DNA of 64,000 nucleotides, taken from NCBI GenBank assembly GCA_905250075.1, contig CAJNOP010000227.1, positions 1 through 64,000 of the forward strand, written 5' to 3'. This document shows, in pieces, positions 49,217-60,200 of the stretch. Within the stretch, counting starts at the first letter, position 1; each line of letters opens with the position of its first letter. The notes under the pieces were generated by a model. The model ran no database searches. It worked only from the letters and a program-made list of their open reading frames with translations, and was not told the DNA's origin. The stretch comes from Rotaria sp. Silwood1. Its lineage: Eukaryota > Rotifera > Eurotatoria > Philodinida > Philodinidae. The position numbers were made by a program, and so were the translations under genes.

Positions 49217-49969
49217 TAGGGGCGAGAAGTTACTGTTATTTTTTGTTATTAATAACAATAAAAATAACAAAAAAAGTTATTGTTATCAATAACAAATAAC
49301 AAAAAAATAATAAATAACTTCTTTTTCCGAAAAAATCTCAGTTATGCTTTGTTACTATGTAACAGTATACCAGTTCTATTTGCTCATTATTGTCCAATTG
49401 CTCGATGATGTTACTGACCGCAATCTCCATTAGATAGCCTATGAAACTGAGAAAAATCCTAAAAAGATCTTTTCAAGTATCTTGCTCACCTACAGGTAAA
49501 ATTTACTAATCGGTTTACGAGGAACGATTCCTCAATGTTCGATTGCCTTTGACTTGATGTTTTGGTCAAATAAAAGTCTTTGCGAAATTAGATTCTAGGT
49601 GCCATTTTTCGAGTTATGATCTGTACAATCTTTCTAGACATTTTCTCATCTCCCAAAGGCTTATATTTGACCAACGCATCAAGTCAAAGACAATTGAGCA
49701 TTGAGGAATCGTTCCTCGTAAAGCGATCAGTAAATTTTGCCTATAGATGAGCAAGATACTCGAAAAGATCTTTTTAGAATTTTTCTCAGTTTCATAGGCT
49801 ATCTAATGGAGATTGCGGTCAGTAACATCATTGAGCAATCGGACAATAATGAGCAAACAGAACTGGTATACTGTTACATAGTAACAAAGCATAACCAAGA
49901 TTTTTCGGAAAAAAAGTTATTTGTTATTTTTTTGTTATTAATAACGATAACAATAAATTCACACCCCTA
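49217..49969. mobile_element. 753-bp foldback hAT-type element with perfect 8-bp duplication
   Basis: The target duplication is GTTTTAAG at 49209-49216 and again at 49970-49977. Ends are TAGGGGCGAG and CTCACACCCCTA-like (TAGGGGTGTG on the complement). The two halves are inverted copies over roughly 340 bp each, meeting near 49593; for example, GAGGAACGATTCCTCAATG at 49519 is mirrored near 49705. An internal run of TAACAA-type repeats lies next to each end. The open frame at 49737-49970 is a by-product. No transposase. Confidence 0.85.
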
Positions 49970-50142
49970 GTTTTAAGTACGGATTGATTTCTTTTGTCTT
50001 TGAAACCGACTCATTTTCTCTTTTAATTTGAACTATTTTCTCTTTGAAACTGAACTATTTTCCCTTTGAAATTAAACTATTTTCTCTCAACGATTTATTA
50101 GATTAAGTCTCTTGATGACACATCAACTAGTTCTCCTTATGA

Positions 50143-51471
50143 CAGAGATGGAACCGGTACCGGTAACCGGCCGGTCCGGTACCGGTATGGACTTTGGATC
50201 GACCGGTTTAAACCGGTCTGACCGATCGAAACCGTTTTAAACCGGCCTATATTTCTCACTTTCCCGTTCTATGATGATAATCATATGAAAAAACAACTGG
50301 CACCAAGACTAGTTCCACTAATCACATAGGAATTTATTTAAGGCCCCCCCTCAAAAATCTATCTCAGCCCAGGAACATCCAAAATTGCATGAAACTTTCA
50401 CGATATGTTGGGGCTGGAAAGGGGAGGCTACCATCAAATTTTCGGCCCGAAATCTTCAGGTTTTAGGGAGATATGAATCAAACAAGGGTCAAAAATGACT
50501 CATTTGGCATCCCAAATTTTTCGATCCTGGTTCGTTCAATATATTAATATTTTTTTTTGTTGGAAAGAGCATCTCAAGATGCAGGGCATGATGGGACTGT
50601 TTTTTTGAAATAGTCCCTTTTTAAGCGCAAAAAAGAGATCACAAGTTCAATTACTGAAAAAAGTGTCAAAAAATGGTAACCAAATCATATAACTGGCTGT
50701 ATATTGACCAAACAAAGGCTTAATTAAAAAAATGGCCCCATCATGCCCTGCGCCTTGAGATGCTCTTTCAAACAAAAAAGAAAATATTAATACATTGAAT
50801 GAACCGAGAAGGAGAAATTTAGGATGCGCTTTTGAGAAAGCGGACACTGAGAAAAAACGAAAAACATTTTTTGATTTTTCAAAAAACAGCTGGTTTTTCG
50901 AATAGGGGTTGACGGAAATCTTGAAAATTTTTTGGGAAAAATGAAGTAACGAGAAAAACAAATTATCGTTTATGAAAGAGCAGATGACGGGCTATTTCCC
51001 CATGTATTTATCTCAATTTCGGAATTTTTGACGAAAAGTGACTTTTTTTGAGGGAGGCCTTAAAAGAAAATTTTCAAAATACCCATCAGTGAGACTATTG
51101 TTATCAACGGGAAAACATTATGTCAGTATGCGTGAAAGCACGAAGGTAGCCCTCAAGAGAGTTCACTATGAAACAAGGCTTCATTTCAAGCCTTAGCCTG
51201 TTGTCTATAGAACGATATTTTGTCGGTAGGTCGGTTTTTCTTTTATAAACTGACGTATCATCAGCATCCTGTTTTAGTACCGGTAGACTAGTTTTGCCCG
51301 GTAGACCGATCAGATCAACTTTTTTTGGTAAATCTGTTTCGGTCGACGAACCGGTCTAGACTGGTTTTACCGGTAGACCTGTTTTTGCCGGTCTAGACCG
51401 GCCAGTTCGGTCCGGTCTTATTGTTTTGGACCGGTATCGGTCTGAAAAAAACTAGACCGGTTCCATCTCTG
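50143..51471. mobile_element. 1.33-kb non-autonomous hAT-type element
   Basis: The perfect 8-bp target duplication is CCTTATGA (50135-50142 and 51472-51479). Terminal inverted repeats are CAGAGATGGAACCGGT and ACCGGTTCCATCTCTG. Subterminal regions (50155-50250 and 51270-51460) are packed with ACCGG/CCGGT motifs in both orientations, as expected of transposase-binding arrays in hAT elements. No transposase reading frame. It carries a second element within it. Confidence 0.88.
50338..51063. mobile_element. TTAA-flanked element nested in the hAT-type element
   Basis: Ends are TTAAGGCCCCCCCTCAAAAA and TTTTTTTGAGGGAGGCCTTAA. The TTAA flanks would suit a piggyBac-type insertion, but the termini are also simply palindromic, so the class is uncertain. 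Inside lies a strong inverted repeat: 50522-50605 is mirrored at 50735-50815, sharing GAGCATCTCAAG and GCAGGGCATGATGGG. Confidence 0.6.
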
Positions 51472-51692
51472 CCTTATGATATTAAGAGAAAGTTTTTTGT
51501 ATTAGAGAAAACAACTGGTTCTCTTAGGTATAGTTCATTCGGCCTACCAAAAGATAAAAAGCCGCTAAGTATTCGTAAAATTTTCAGGGAGAAAGCTATA
51601 ATTTAAAAAAAAATTAGCGAGGGGAAATCTCCTCCTTCCCCCCGTAATCGTATGGCCTAACGACTCCAGCAATCAAAAGTTTAGCCGCATGT

Positions 51693-52082
51693 ACTGGCCT
51701 CCGATTACAAATTTTCGAAATTATAGAAATTCCTATATAGGATTTCGTTTTCTGAATTATACGATTATTTTCAATAACAAAAGTAAAAAATTGACCAAAA
51801 TCTAGGTATTGTACGTTGAACCGCACCTCAAATGTATGTGCTTTACTTGCAAAAAACAGCTATTCACATTACCTGTTTTTTTTCGTAAAAAGTGATGACC
51901 GAGGGGGGGGCGGGTAGCGCCGCGAAAATCCCGTACTCCTCCTCAGGGCAAAGTCAAATCTTGTAAAATTTTTCCACTTTTTTTGACAAAATATAGGAAA
52001 AATAGGAAAATCAATCGAAATATAGGACAAAATATAGGATTTTTCAAAAAAATAGGAATTATAGGCCGAATCGGAGCCCAGT
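51693..52082. mobile_element. 390-bp element with ACTGGCCTCCGATT termini
   Basis: The terminal inverted repeat is ACTGGCCTCCGATT / AATCGGAGCCCAGT with one mismatch. Subterminal AT-rich units TATAGGA/TCCTATA recur at both ends. The centre holds an unusually GC-rich patch (GAGGGGGGGGCGGGTAGCGC) near 51900. A related end fragment lies near 48170. No target duplication was confirmed. Confidence 0.55.
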
Positions 52083-53146
52083 TTATTCTATTGTCTAAAT
52101 TCTTCTGGATATGGTTGAAAGTATGAGTACGATGGAGACCTTATAAAGGCAAAAAACGTTACTAGTTTTATTACGGCTTTAGAGCTTTTTTATTAACTTC
52201 TCAATTTTATCTATCAAATCTACAAGTTGAACATTCGCCTTCATTCTCGACATTGTTTTTTCTCAAATTTTATATTAACTATTTCTCTTGTAATATATGA
52301 AAAAAATTCATTTTGTCTGCAGAAATCAAATAAACAAGAAAATAAACATCCTTCCGTTGAGTGTAAATGTTTTTCAGTTTTATAATGAGATTATTTCACT
52401 TACTTTTCATTTCAGGTATTTCTCTAAAATATAAAAAACGGAGAAACATCTAATCCGACCAAAAAAGATGTTATAGAAATATCTAATATAACCCATAAGA
52501 AATCTTTTATTTGCAAGTATGTCATTATTTCCAACATTGTCATTATTTTATGCATTACTTAGCTCATTAGTTACTCTTTTTGATATCTTAGTTAAACTTC
52601 AGGTTTTTTTATAATTTATTTATCTTTCTCCATCTGGATAAATAATATATCAACAATAGTTTCATGAAAGATTGAAATAGAAACAAAATAGACTCTTCCC
52701 TGACAGTTAGATTTTATTCATTTTCGAATAAACATTATAGAACATATCAATAAATTTAAATTATTGATATGATTCTTTTTTGAAAACTAAATGCTATGAA
52801 AAGAAAAAGAAATTTCTTTACCTTTTTTTAAATTTCTATATAATAAAAAAAATGATTATATATAGATACAGTAATATAATATTTAATGATTGACACACAA
52901 GTTGCTTGTGAATTTATATAATGAACGAGAAAAAAAAAACATACTCTTCCTCGTTCTTTTTGCTTCTAAAACGAGCGAATTTGACGAAAAAAACTCATAT
53001 CCGACTAATATGATCGAATATTAAATAGACATATTTATGTTTCTCTTAGGTCATGTACATACTACGAAAACTAATGCCGAATTATGCAACTTGATTGGTT
53101 TAAAATTTAAAACAGACTTAAGTCGTCTTGATGAGGCGATTTAATT
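52083..53146. other. Intergenic region, no gene seen
   Basis: AT-rich between the transposon island and the G-rich tract. No features recognised. Confidence 0.4.
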
Positions 53147-53323
53147 TTGGGTGTGGGTGTGGGGGTAGGCGTGGGTGTGGCTGTGGGTGTAGGTGTGGGT
53201 GTGGGTGATGTGGGTGTGGGTGGTGTAGGTGTGGGTGTGGGTGGTGTGAGTGTGGGTGTGGGTGGTGTAGGTATGGGCGTGGGTGGTGGGAGTGTTGGTG
53301 GTGTAGGTGTGGGTGTGGGTGTG
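53147..53323 (+). repeat. Degenerate TGTGGG (G-rich) telomere-like tract
   Basis: About 180 bp of GGGTGT/GTGGGT units with scattered substitutions (GGTGTA, GGCGTG). All G-richness is on the plus strand. The unit equals the hexamer I recall as the bdelloid telomere repeat. Open frames across it on either strand are low-complexity artefacts. Confidence 0.8.
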
Positions 53324-53354
53324 ATGTTGATGTGAATATAAACAAAGGTGGCAG

Positions 53355-53740
53355 TCACACGCTCACATCCCCACCCCCACCCCCTCACACCCACACCCAC
53401 ACGCCACACCCCCACCACCACACCCACACTACCACACCCACACTCCACACTCACACCCCCACACTCAAACCCACACCCACACCCCACGCACACTCACACC
53501 CTCACACCCTCACACCCCACACGCCACACCCTCACACCCACACCCACACGCCACACTCCCACCACCATCCCCACACCCACACCCACACCCACCCATACCC
53601 ACACCCGCCCCCACGCGCCACACTCCCACCACCACCCCCACACGTCACACTCCCACCACCACCCCCACACTCACACCCACACCCACCCATACCCACACCC
53701 ACACACCCGCACCCATACCCCACACGCCACACCCACATCC
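53355..53740 (-). repeat. Degenerate CCCACA (C-rich) telomere-like tract, inverted to the preceding one
   Basis: About 385 bp of CCCACA/CACACC units, including CACGCCACACTCCCACCACC sub-repeats that recur several times. G-richness is on the minus strand. It starts only some 30 bp after the G-rich tract, giving a G-to-C arrangement. Confidence 0.8.
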
Positions 53741-55336
53741 TTACGAATATACGATTTCAATCATACACAGCTCATGAGAAAAAAAAGTAACCATCGTAGA
53801 GCATTGATTTATATTGATCAATTTCTTTCAAGTAAAAACGAAAATGGTCTCTATTTAATATTAAACTAGTGAAAGAAAAGTTGATTCTCTCTAATTTAAT
53901 GTTTATTGATTGAAACGCATGACGATCATAAACCTGACTGTTGGATTAGTTATGTGTTTGAAGAGAAATATATCATTTTTTTTATAAGATGATTTATTGT
54001 CAAGAATATGAACTGTTTCGCGAAAGAAATAATCCATTCATTACAAATGTATAACACATATATGCGTTACATTCATGTTTATTAGAATAATCAAGAATTT
54101 TTATAATTGAAATAATTAACATGTTTTTTTCCTGTTTATTCTAAAAGCTCAGCTAGAAAGAGGCCCATACATGGATTAGGAGAAGATCCACACCCTATCG
54201 TCGTGCTATTTATAACCATTCCTGTAAATTCTCATTAAAAAATTAAAAAACTTCACAATGTCTGATTTGCAAATCGCAGTGAATAAAGATCGCAAATACA
54301 ATGAAGCATTTTTTAGAACAATTTTATTGAAATTATAAACACAGCATAACATTCATTAGGAAATTCTATATTTCTTTATCTAAATTTCAAAATTTCAGAA
54401 AGCAAATGAACAAGAAAACTCTTTTATGAATTTAAGAATCTGATAAAACAAAATAAAATAATTTTTCTAACAGAATATTTGTATTAACATCTTTTAGGTT
54501 TCAATTCTGTTTTTAAAGATATGTAGATAGATTTTGCACAATCAGATTCGAGTTTCAGAAAATTTGATTTCATGTGAACTATTAATCGTAACAGAAAAAT
54601 TTGCATTGATTTATCTCGAATTTTATCGAGAAAAGGTTTTAATCAATCGATAATATCTGAAAAGAACATAAAAGTGCGGTTTTAAGATTGACTATGTTTT
54701 AAACTTTTAAATTTTGTATTTAAGGAAAAATATTTTTAAAAAGCAAAATTAGCATTTTTCAGAGCATTCACTTTCCTATCAATAGAGAAGAGAATAATAT
54801 AGTATATTGTCAAAAATTGATACGTTCCATTAAGAATATGGCTGCCTAAAACTATCTTATTGAAAAAAATTGTGTTGTATGAAGAATAAATTGTTACATG
54901 AATACATGTCTCAAACTTTTCTCGTAATTAAAAGAAGAACTATCTAAAACACATATCATAGCATGTGAAATGATTGAAATTATTTAAAAGGATTATTCTT
55001 GAAATGAACTAGTCCTTCCTAGAGTTTATCAATAGAGCATTAATTAATTTTTACTATTTTCAAACAATCATTTTCAAGTAAATGTATCAGCTTTTTTTAT
55101 AGGATTTAAAATGAATAATTATCATGTTTGAATAGAAAATCAGCTAGTATTATTCAGTTTTTTTTTAATTTGAAAATTTTTTTATTTCATATCGGAAACA
55201 AATGTAAATCATTCATCGATAAATGTTACTATCTGTTAGAATTTTCAATGATGAGATGAAGAAATTTTTCAAGTATCAGAGAATATCTGAAGAATGACTT
55301 TTATATTTCGTTTGTCATAAATTTCACACTTTTTTT
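53741..55336. other. Intergenic region, no gene seen
   Basis: AT-rich; no coding or repeat features recognised before the assembly gap. Confidence 0.4.
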
Positions 55337-55912
55337 NNNNNNNNNNNNNNNNNNNNNNNNNNNNNNNNNNNNNNNNNNNNNNNNNNNNNNNNNNNNNNNN
55401 NNNNNNNNNNNNNNNNNNNNNNNNNNNNNNNNNNNNNNNNNNNNNNNNNNNNNNNNNNNNNNNNNNNNNNNNNNNNNNNNNNNNNNNNNNNNNNNNNNNN
55501 NNNNNNNNNNNNNNNNNNNNNNNNNNNNNNNNNNNNNNNNNNNNNNNNNNNNNNNNNNNNNNNNNNNNNNNNNNNNNNNNNNNNNNNNNNNNNNNNNNNN
55601 NNNNNNNNNNNNNNNNNNNNNNNNNNNNNNNNNNNNNNNNNNNNNNNNNNNNNNNNNNNNNNNNNNNNNNNNNNNNNNNNNNNNNNNNNNNNNNNNNNNN
55701 NNNNNNNNNNNNNNNNNNNNNNNNNNNNNNNNNNNNNNNNNNNNNNNNNNNNNNNNNNNNNNNNNNNNNNNNNNNNNNNNNNNNNNNNNNNNNNNNNNNN
55801 NNNNNNNNNNNNNNNNNNNNNNNNNNNNNNNNNNNNNNNNNNNNNNNNNNNNNNNNNNNNNNNNNNNNNNNNNNNNNNNNNNNNNNNNNNNNNNNNNNNN
55901 NNNNNNNNNNNN
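55337..55912. other. Assembly gap (Ns)
   Basis: 576 unknown bases. The right side is immediately the C-rich repeat, so the gap probably reflects an unassembled stretch of that repeat. Confidence 0.99.
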
Positions 55913-55961
55913 CCCCACCCACACCCACACCCCACACCCCACCCACACCCACACCCACCCC
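55913..55961 (-). repeat. CCCACA telomere-like tract at the gap edge
   Basis: At least 49 bp of CCCACA/CCCACACC units truncated by the gap, in the same orientation as the tract at 53355-53740. Confidence 0.75.
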
Positions 55962-56960
55962 AAATAGTTCTAAGTTTTACTTTCTGAACATTCCAAACAC
56001 CCTCATCTCTTGAACCACTCTGGTTCTCAATCACTCGCTAGCAAAGAACTAGTTGATAGAGTGGTTTAGGATGATCGGTTTGTTTTTTTGATCCCTCAAA
56101 ACTACTGAGATGGCTGATGATTTTAAATGTGATCGCAATAAGTCAGTCGAATTTATTGTTATTCTAACGCAATTTAATGCTATATCATAAATCTTCTATG
56201 TAATACAATGAAACTTATAATAGATAGACTGGCTTTCGTTTATCATCAACAATATCAATATTGTATACCACGAGTAGTTTTTGAAAAAAAATCATTAAAA
56301 TCATATTTAAATGAAATACAAAAAATGCAGAAGTTAAATATCTTTTTTGACGCCTTGCAGATTTATTTAAAATTAATATGTTATATTTAATTCATATAAT
56401 CTATGCAAGTTGCGTAATAGTAAATAGAAATCTTCTCTTTCGAAAATATCTAATAGGCATTGAGGGCTCGAAAAAAACCAATATATAGAAAACGAATTTT
56501 TTTTTCAAATTTCAAAAGAGCTTTCGAGTGATCGGAATACCGACCATTCGAAGCTTTTCTAAGTTGACTTGTCGAATTTCATTGCAGATAGGTATGTCAA
56601 GGTCATGGAGCTTCCAGATCGGTCCTCAAAGTAGCAATTTCTGATGGATCAAAGGATCGACGTTGGGTGAACTATTTTCAATTCAGTCAATCCATGGGGT
56701 TCACACTAATATTAATATCAATTAATACATAATTAGAGGTTGAAATAGATTAGCAGGTAGAATAAACTTGAAATAGAAAATTTTCATGTAGAAAAAGACA
56801 AAAAATACGATTATAATAGATCTTTTTCGTCTTTTTTTTCATCGCAAAGGTTTCTGCTTTGTTTTTTTTTCATCTTATCGTTTACAAGTCAGAGCGACAG
56901 TATATAAAATCGATCAGAATCGTACCGAAGCTAATTAGATGAGAATTTTCACCATTATTA

Positions 56961-57281
56961 TTATGAAACAAAACTCAAGTTGCAATCGATTATAATTTTG
57001 ATTATGTCCATAACATCCCAATAATAAGGGTACTGCCTGTATTCATCTTCTCTGCGCTCAATGATATGAGAGCATTCGTTCACTATGCAGCTAGACATTC
57101 TGACCTCCTGAACGACAATAGTTGCCTGCTCATTCTGTCCTTTATTCACTATATTCTTCTCTTCTGACTTCTCATATATAAGATTGTGTTTTATGTGAAG
57201 CAGCCACAAATGAAGTAACGAAGTAGTGTAGTGAACATCTATACCGCGAAGGGCAGTAACGCTACTCTTGCAGTTTTTCAT
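56961..57281 (-). CDS. Doubtful hypothetical protein (106 aa)
   Basis: A single minus-strand frame from ATG at 57281. Its composition is more balanced than AT-rich shadow frames (for example QEVRMSSCIVNECSHIIERR and REDEYRQYPYYWDVMD), but there is no signal peptide, membrane span or recognised domain, and no splice signals were seen. It may be a lineage-specific gene, a remnant, or chance. Confidence 0.25.
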   Translation of the reverse strand: MKNCKSSVTALRGIDVHYTTSLLHLWLLHIKHNLIYEKSEEKNIVNKGQNEQATIVVQEVRMSSCIVNECSHIIERREDEYRQYPYYWDVMDIIKIIIDCNLSFVS

Positions 57282-60200
57282 TATTGATTAAATTAAAATA
57301 CACATTGCAATAGTAACGAAATAGAACATCATTTCTCTCTTTCGTCTCTCACTTTTATTACACACAAGATTTCGAAATTTTAGTCGACTGTAATCACTAA
57401 AATTTTTCACTGAATACTATTCAGAGATAAGATCAAAATTGACTCGATTTCATCTGCCCGAATACTTTCTTCATGAGAGTTTTTTCTTTCAGCAAGACAA
57501 ATTTGCTAATCGATGGAATTTATTCCATTACTGTAATATTTGATCGATGTTGATGTAGAAGACTGAAAAAGTTGTCTTTTGTAGAAAATCAGAACACCTT
57601 TCTATTCGTGAATAAGAACTCTTTGCTTTCATATCTTACTCTTCGATTAATTCAGTATGTCGAGATTCAAATAGTTTTTTTGGTACGTCAATGTTATTGA
57701 AAAAAATTCTAATACAAGTTCTTGAATTCGCTTGTATGTCATCTATCTAAAAGTAAAAATTGTGCCTCCCACTACTGGTAGTATCGATGAAATGTACGCA
57801 TAGAAAAATTTACTCTGTTTAACGTGGTTTACAATAAGACTATTTTATACATAAAAGATTCTGCAATCAAGACAATTGATTACATATTTTGAGTATCATC
57901 AAGCGGAGTTCTATTAAAATTACTTCGTGTTTATCAAAATGATACTGTTAAAAACTAAATATACTTACGTGCTATATGATACTAGCGTATACAAATTTTG
58001 TTTTGTGTGTTTGCAATTGATTTTACTCTGATTTTATCACAGGCAAAATTACTTGGTTTTTCCCGACAAACGTATATTTACGTGAACCAATGAAGTATGA
58101 CTTTTTTCTTTCATCTATGTGCTCGTCATCACATGGATTTCTTTTTTCATATATTCTACCTTTACTTTTTTTTTTACCTTAGCTTGACGTTTCGTGTCGT
58201 TGCAATGATAAACTATACACTGATATTTGCATACGCGTAAATATGAGTTGTAATGATTCATTGAACTTTGAGTTTTATTCTAATCTATATAAATATTTTC
58301 TATTGAAAAACCATTTTGTTTTAAAACTAATGATCATAAAAGCAGTGTCGAAAGTTTCTAAGTAAAATAAGTAAATGAAAAATTTCGTATTTTTTATTTT
58401 ATCTTTCAATTTATCAAAAACTCTGTCGACAACTCAAACTTAATTAACTGCATCCGAAGAAAATATGGAGAATGTGCTTTAAGAAAGTTCAGACATTGGC
58501 GAGATGTTTACAATGAAATTATCAAAAGCCTAGTATAATACTGAATTTTATGTATGTGTCTCGTTGATGGTTAAATTCCTGAATTCCTCAGCTTTAAGTC
58601 AGCAAATAAACATTTTGCTTTATTTCTTCAAGAGAAGAAATTTCAGCAACATCTACTTTCTATTGAATATTTAGGAAAACAAAGAATTGAATCGCATTGG
58701 AATTGATGGAAGTGTTAACATATTTTCACTTCATCATCATCATAGAATTAAATTACAACGACATGACAAAGACAAAGAGAAAAGTAACTAGAGTCAAGAA
58801 TTTACATTAGATAAAAATTTCTATGTTACTTCGTACTATATGTAATCATACGCGAGCTCCTCTCCTCCTTCTGGACAAATTATCATACGATGCAAAAGTA
58901 ATAGCACAAAATGTTGACCCCATTTTCTCTTTGATAGAAGAGTGCTGCAAGAAAATCTTTTTTTTACCAAAAGATATAACTTTGTCTCCTCTTTCGAATC
59001 ATATATAAGTTATTTTCATAATACGTTTGTAAACGGAACGACGCAATAAAACAGAGAACCACCCTGAAAACTAATTCGCACTTTTCGCGGAATTTAGAAA
59101 TAAATTTAGAGATTGATCAATTTAATATTGGGATCATTTTTAATCAATATTTGTTAAAATTTTATATGTAGATTTCACTAATGAATATATCAGGTGAAGT
59201 TATCAAAATAATAATGTCTCAAACAGAATAATTCTATTAACAATTTATTCTCTTTTCGTCACTTTGAGCATGTAGTGTTGTTTTTTCTTTGTGAGATTCC
59301 TGGTGAAGTGAAATTCTTTAATCAAATATATAAATGAAAGTTTTTCAAGTGAATTTTCTTATAATAAGTTACTATTCTCGCATGAATTCATATAAATAAA
59401 TTTTAACAACAAAAAAATATTCAATGTTTTTTAAGAACCAAATATGAGCACAGTCTTCAAAAGAAACATTAGCTCGCAGAGACAATGATGTCAGGTATCA
59501 CAAAATAGAGCCGATACCCTGCATTTTTTACGCCATTTTGTTACGAAAAACGAGGACGCTTTATGATTGTCGTTATGATATTGGCATGACCATTAAGACA
59601 TATTAATTTCGGTTGATTTTCTCCAAGACATTCCGTTTGTTAGAAGTAGTGCCCTCAAGAAGACGAGTTTTTCTGAGTTAACCGCCACTATTCTTGCACA
59701 AAGCAAAGACAGATGTAACTGTGAGTGTCTATTTCTCATATACATTCATATCACTTGAAGAAACTAAAAATGAGTGTGCTTTTCGAGATTTAAACTAAAT
59801 TAGAGAGCCTAACAAACAAGATGCTGAAAACGTGGCTGCTTTCGTCTGGCGCTTGCGATGCACATCTCTAATAGAAATTGATCCAATCGACAATTTTAAT
59901 GTTTGCAGGATGTGATTTTGTATATATCTGAACGACAACAAACTAATTTTTACATCAAAGATTGGTTGGTTATTTTCGAAATCTATAATAGGTCTATTGT
60001 ACCTCTGTCATCAAGATTTCTAAAGATGACGTTTTCCTTATATTAATCAATACATAAAAAGGCTTAGACTGATTTGCTTTGCTTGATAATGCCCTTCATC
60101 TGTTAATGGACATTTGTTTATAATTAATTTTATCATTGAACAATTTTTTGATGTTATAATACTCTCATTATCAATTACGAATAAATCATTATTAAAGGAT

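Larger units (their letters stand above)
49978..51662. repeat. Repeat copy 2 of the GGGAGAAA / TCGTATGGCC family, interrupted
   Basis: The left portion (49985-50142) has three near-repeats of TTTTCTCTTTGAAACTGAAC type. The right portion (51472-51662) ends CCCCCCGTAATCGTATGGCC, as copy 1 does. A 1.33-kb hAT-type element is inserted in the middle at 50143-51471. Confidence 0.5.

Noticed and set aside
53107-53869. Long open frames over the G/C-rich tract (up to 173 aa) on both strands
   Set aside because: Pure HPTP/VGVG low-complexity translations of the telomere-like repeat, open in several frames at once.
55269-56034. Open frames of 220-236 aa across the gap
   Set aside because: They consist almost wholly of unknown bases; no coding evidence.
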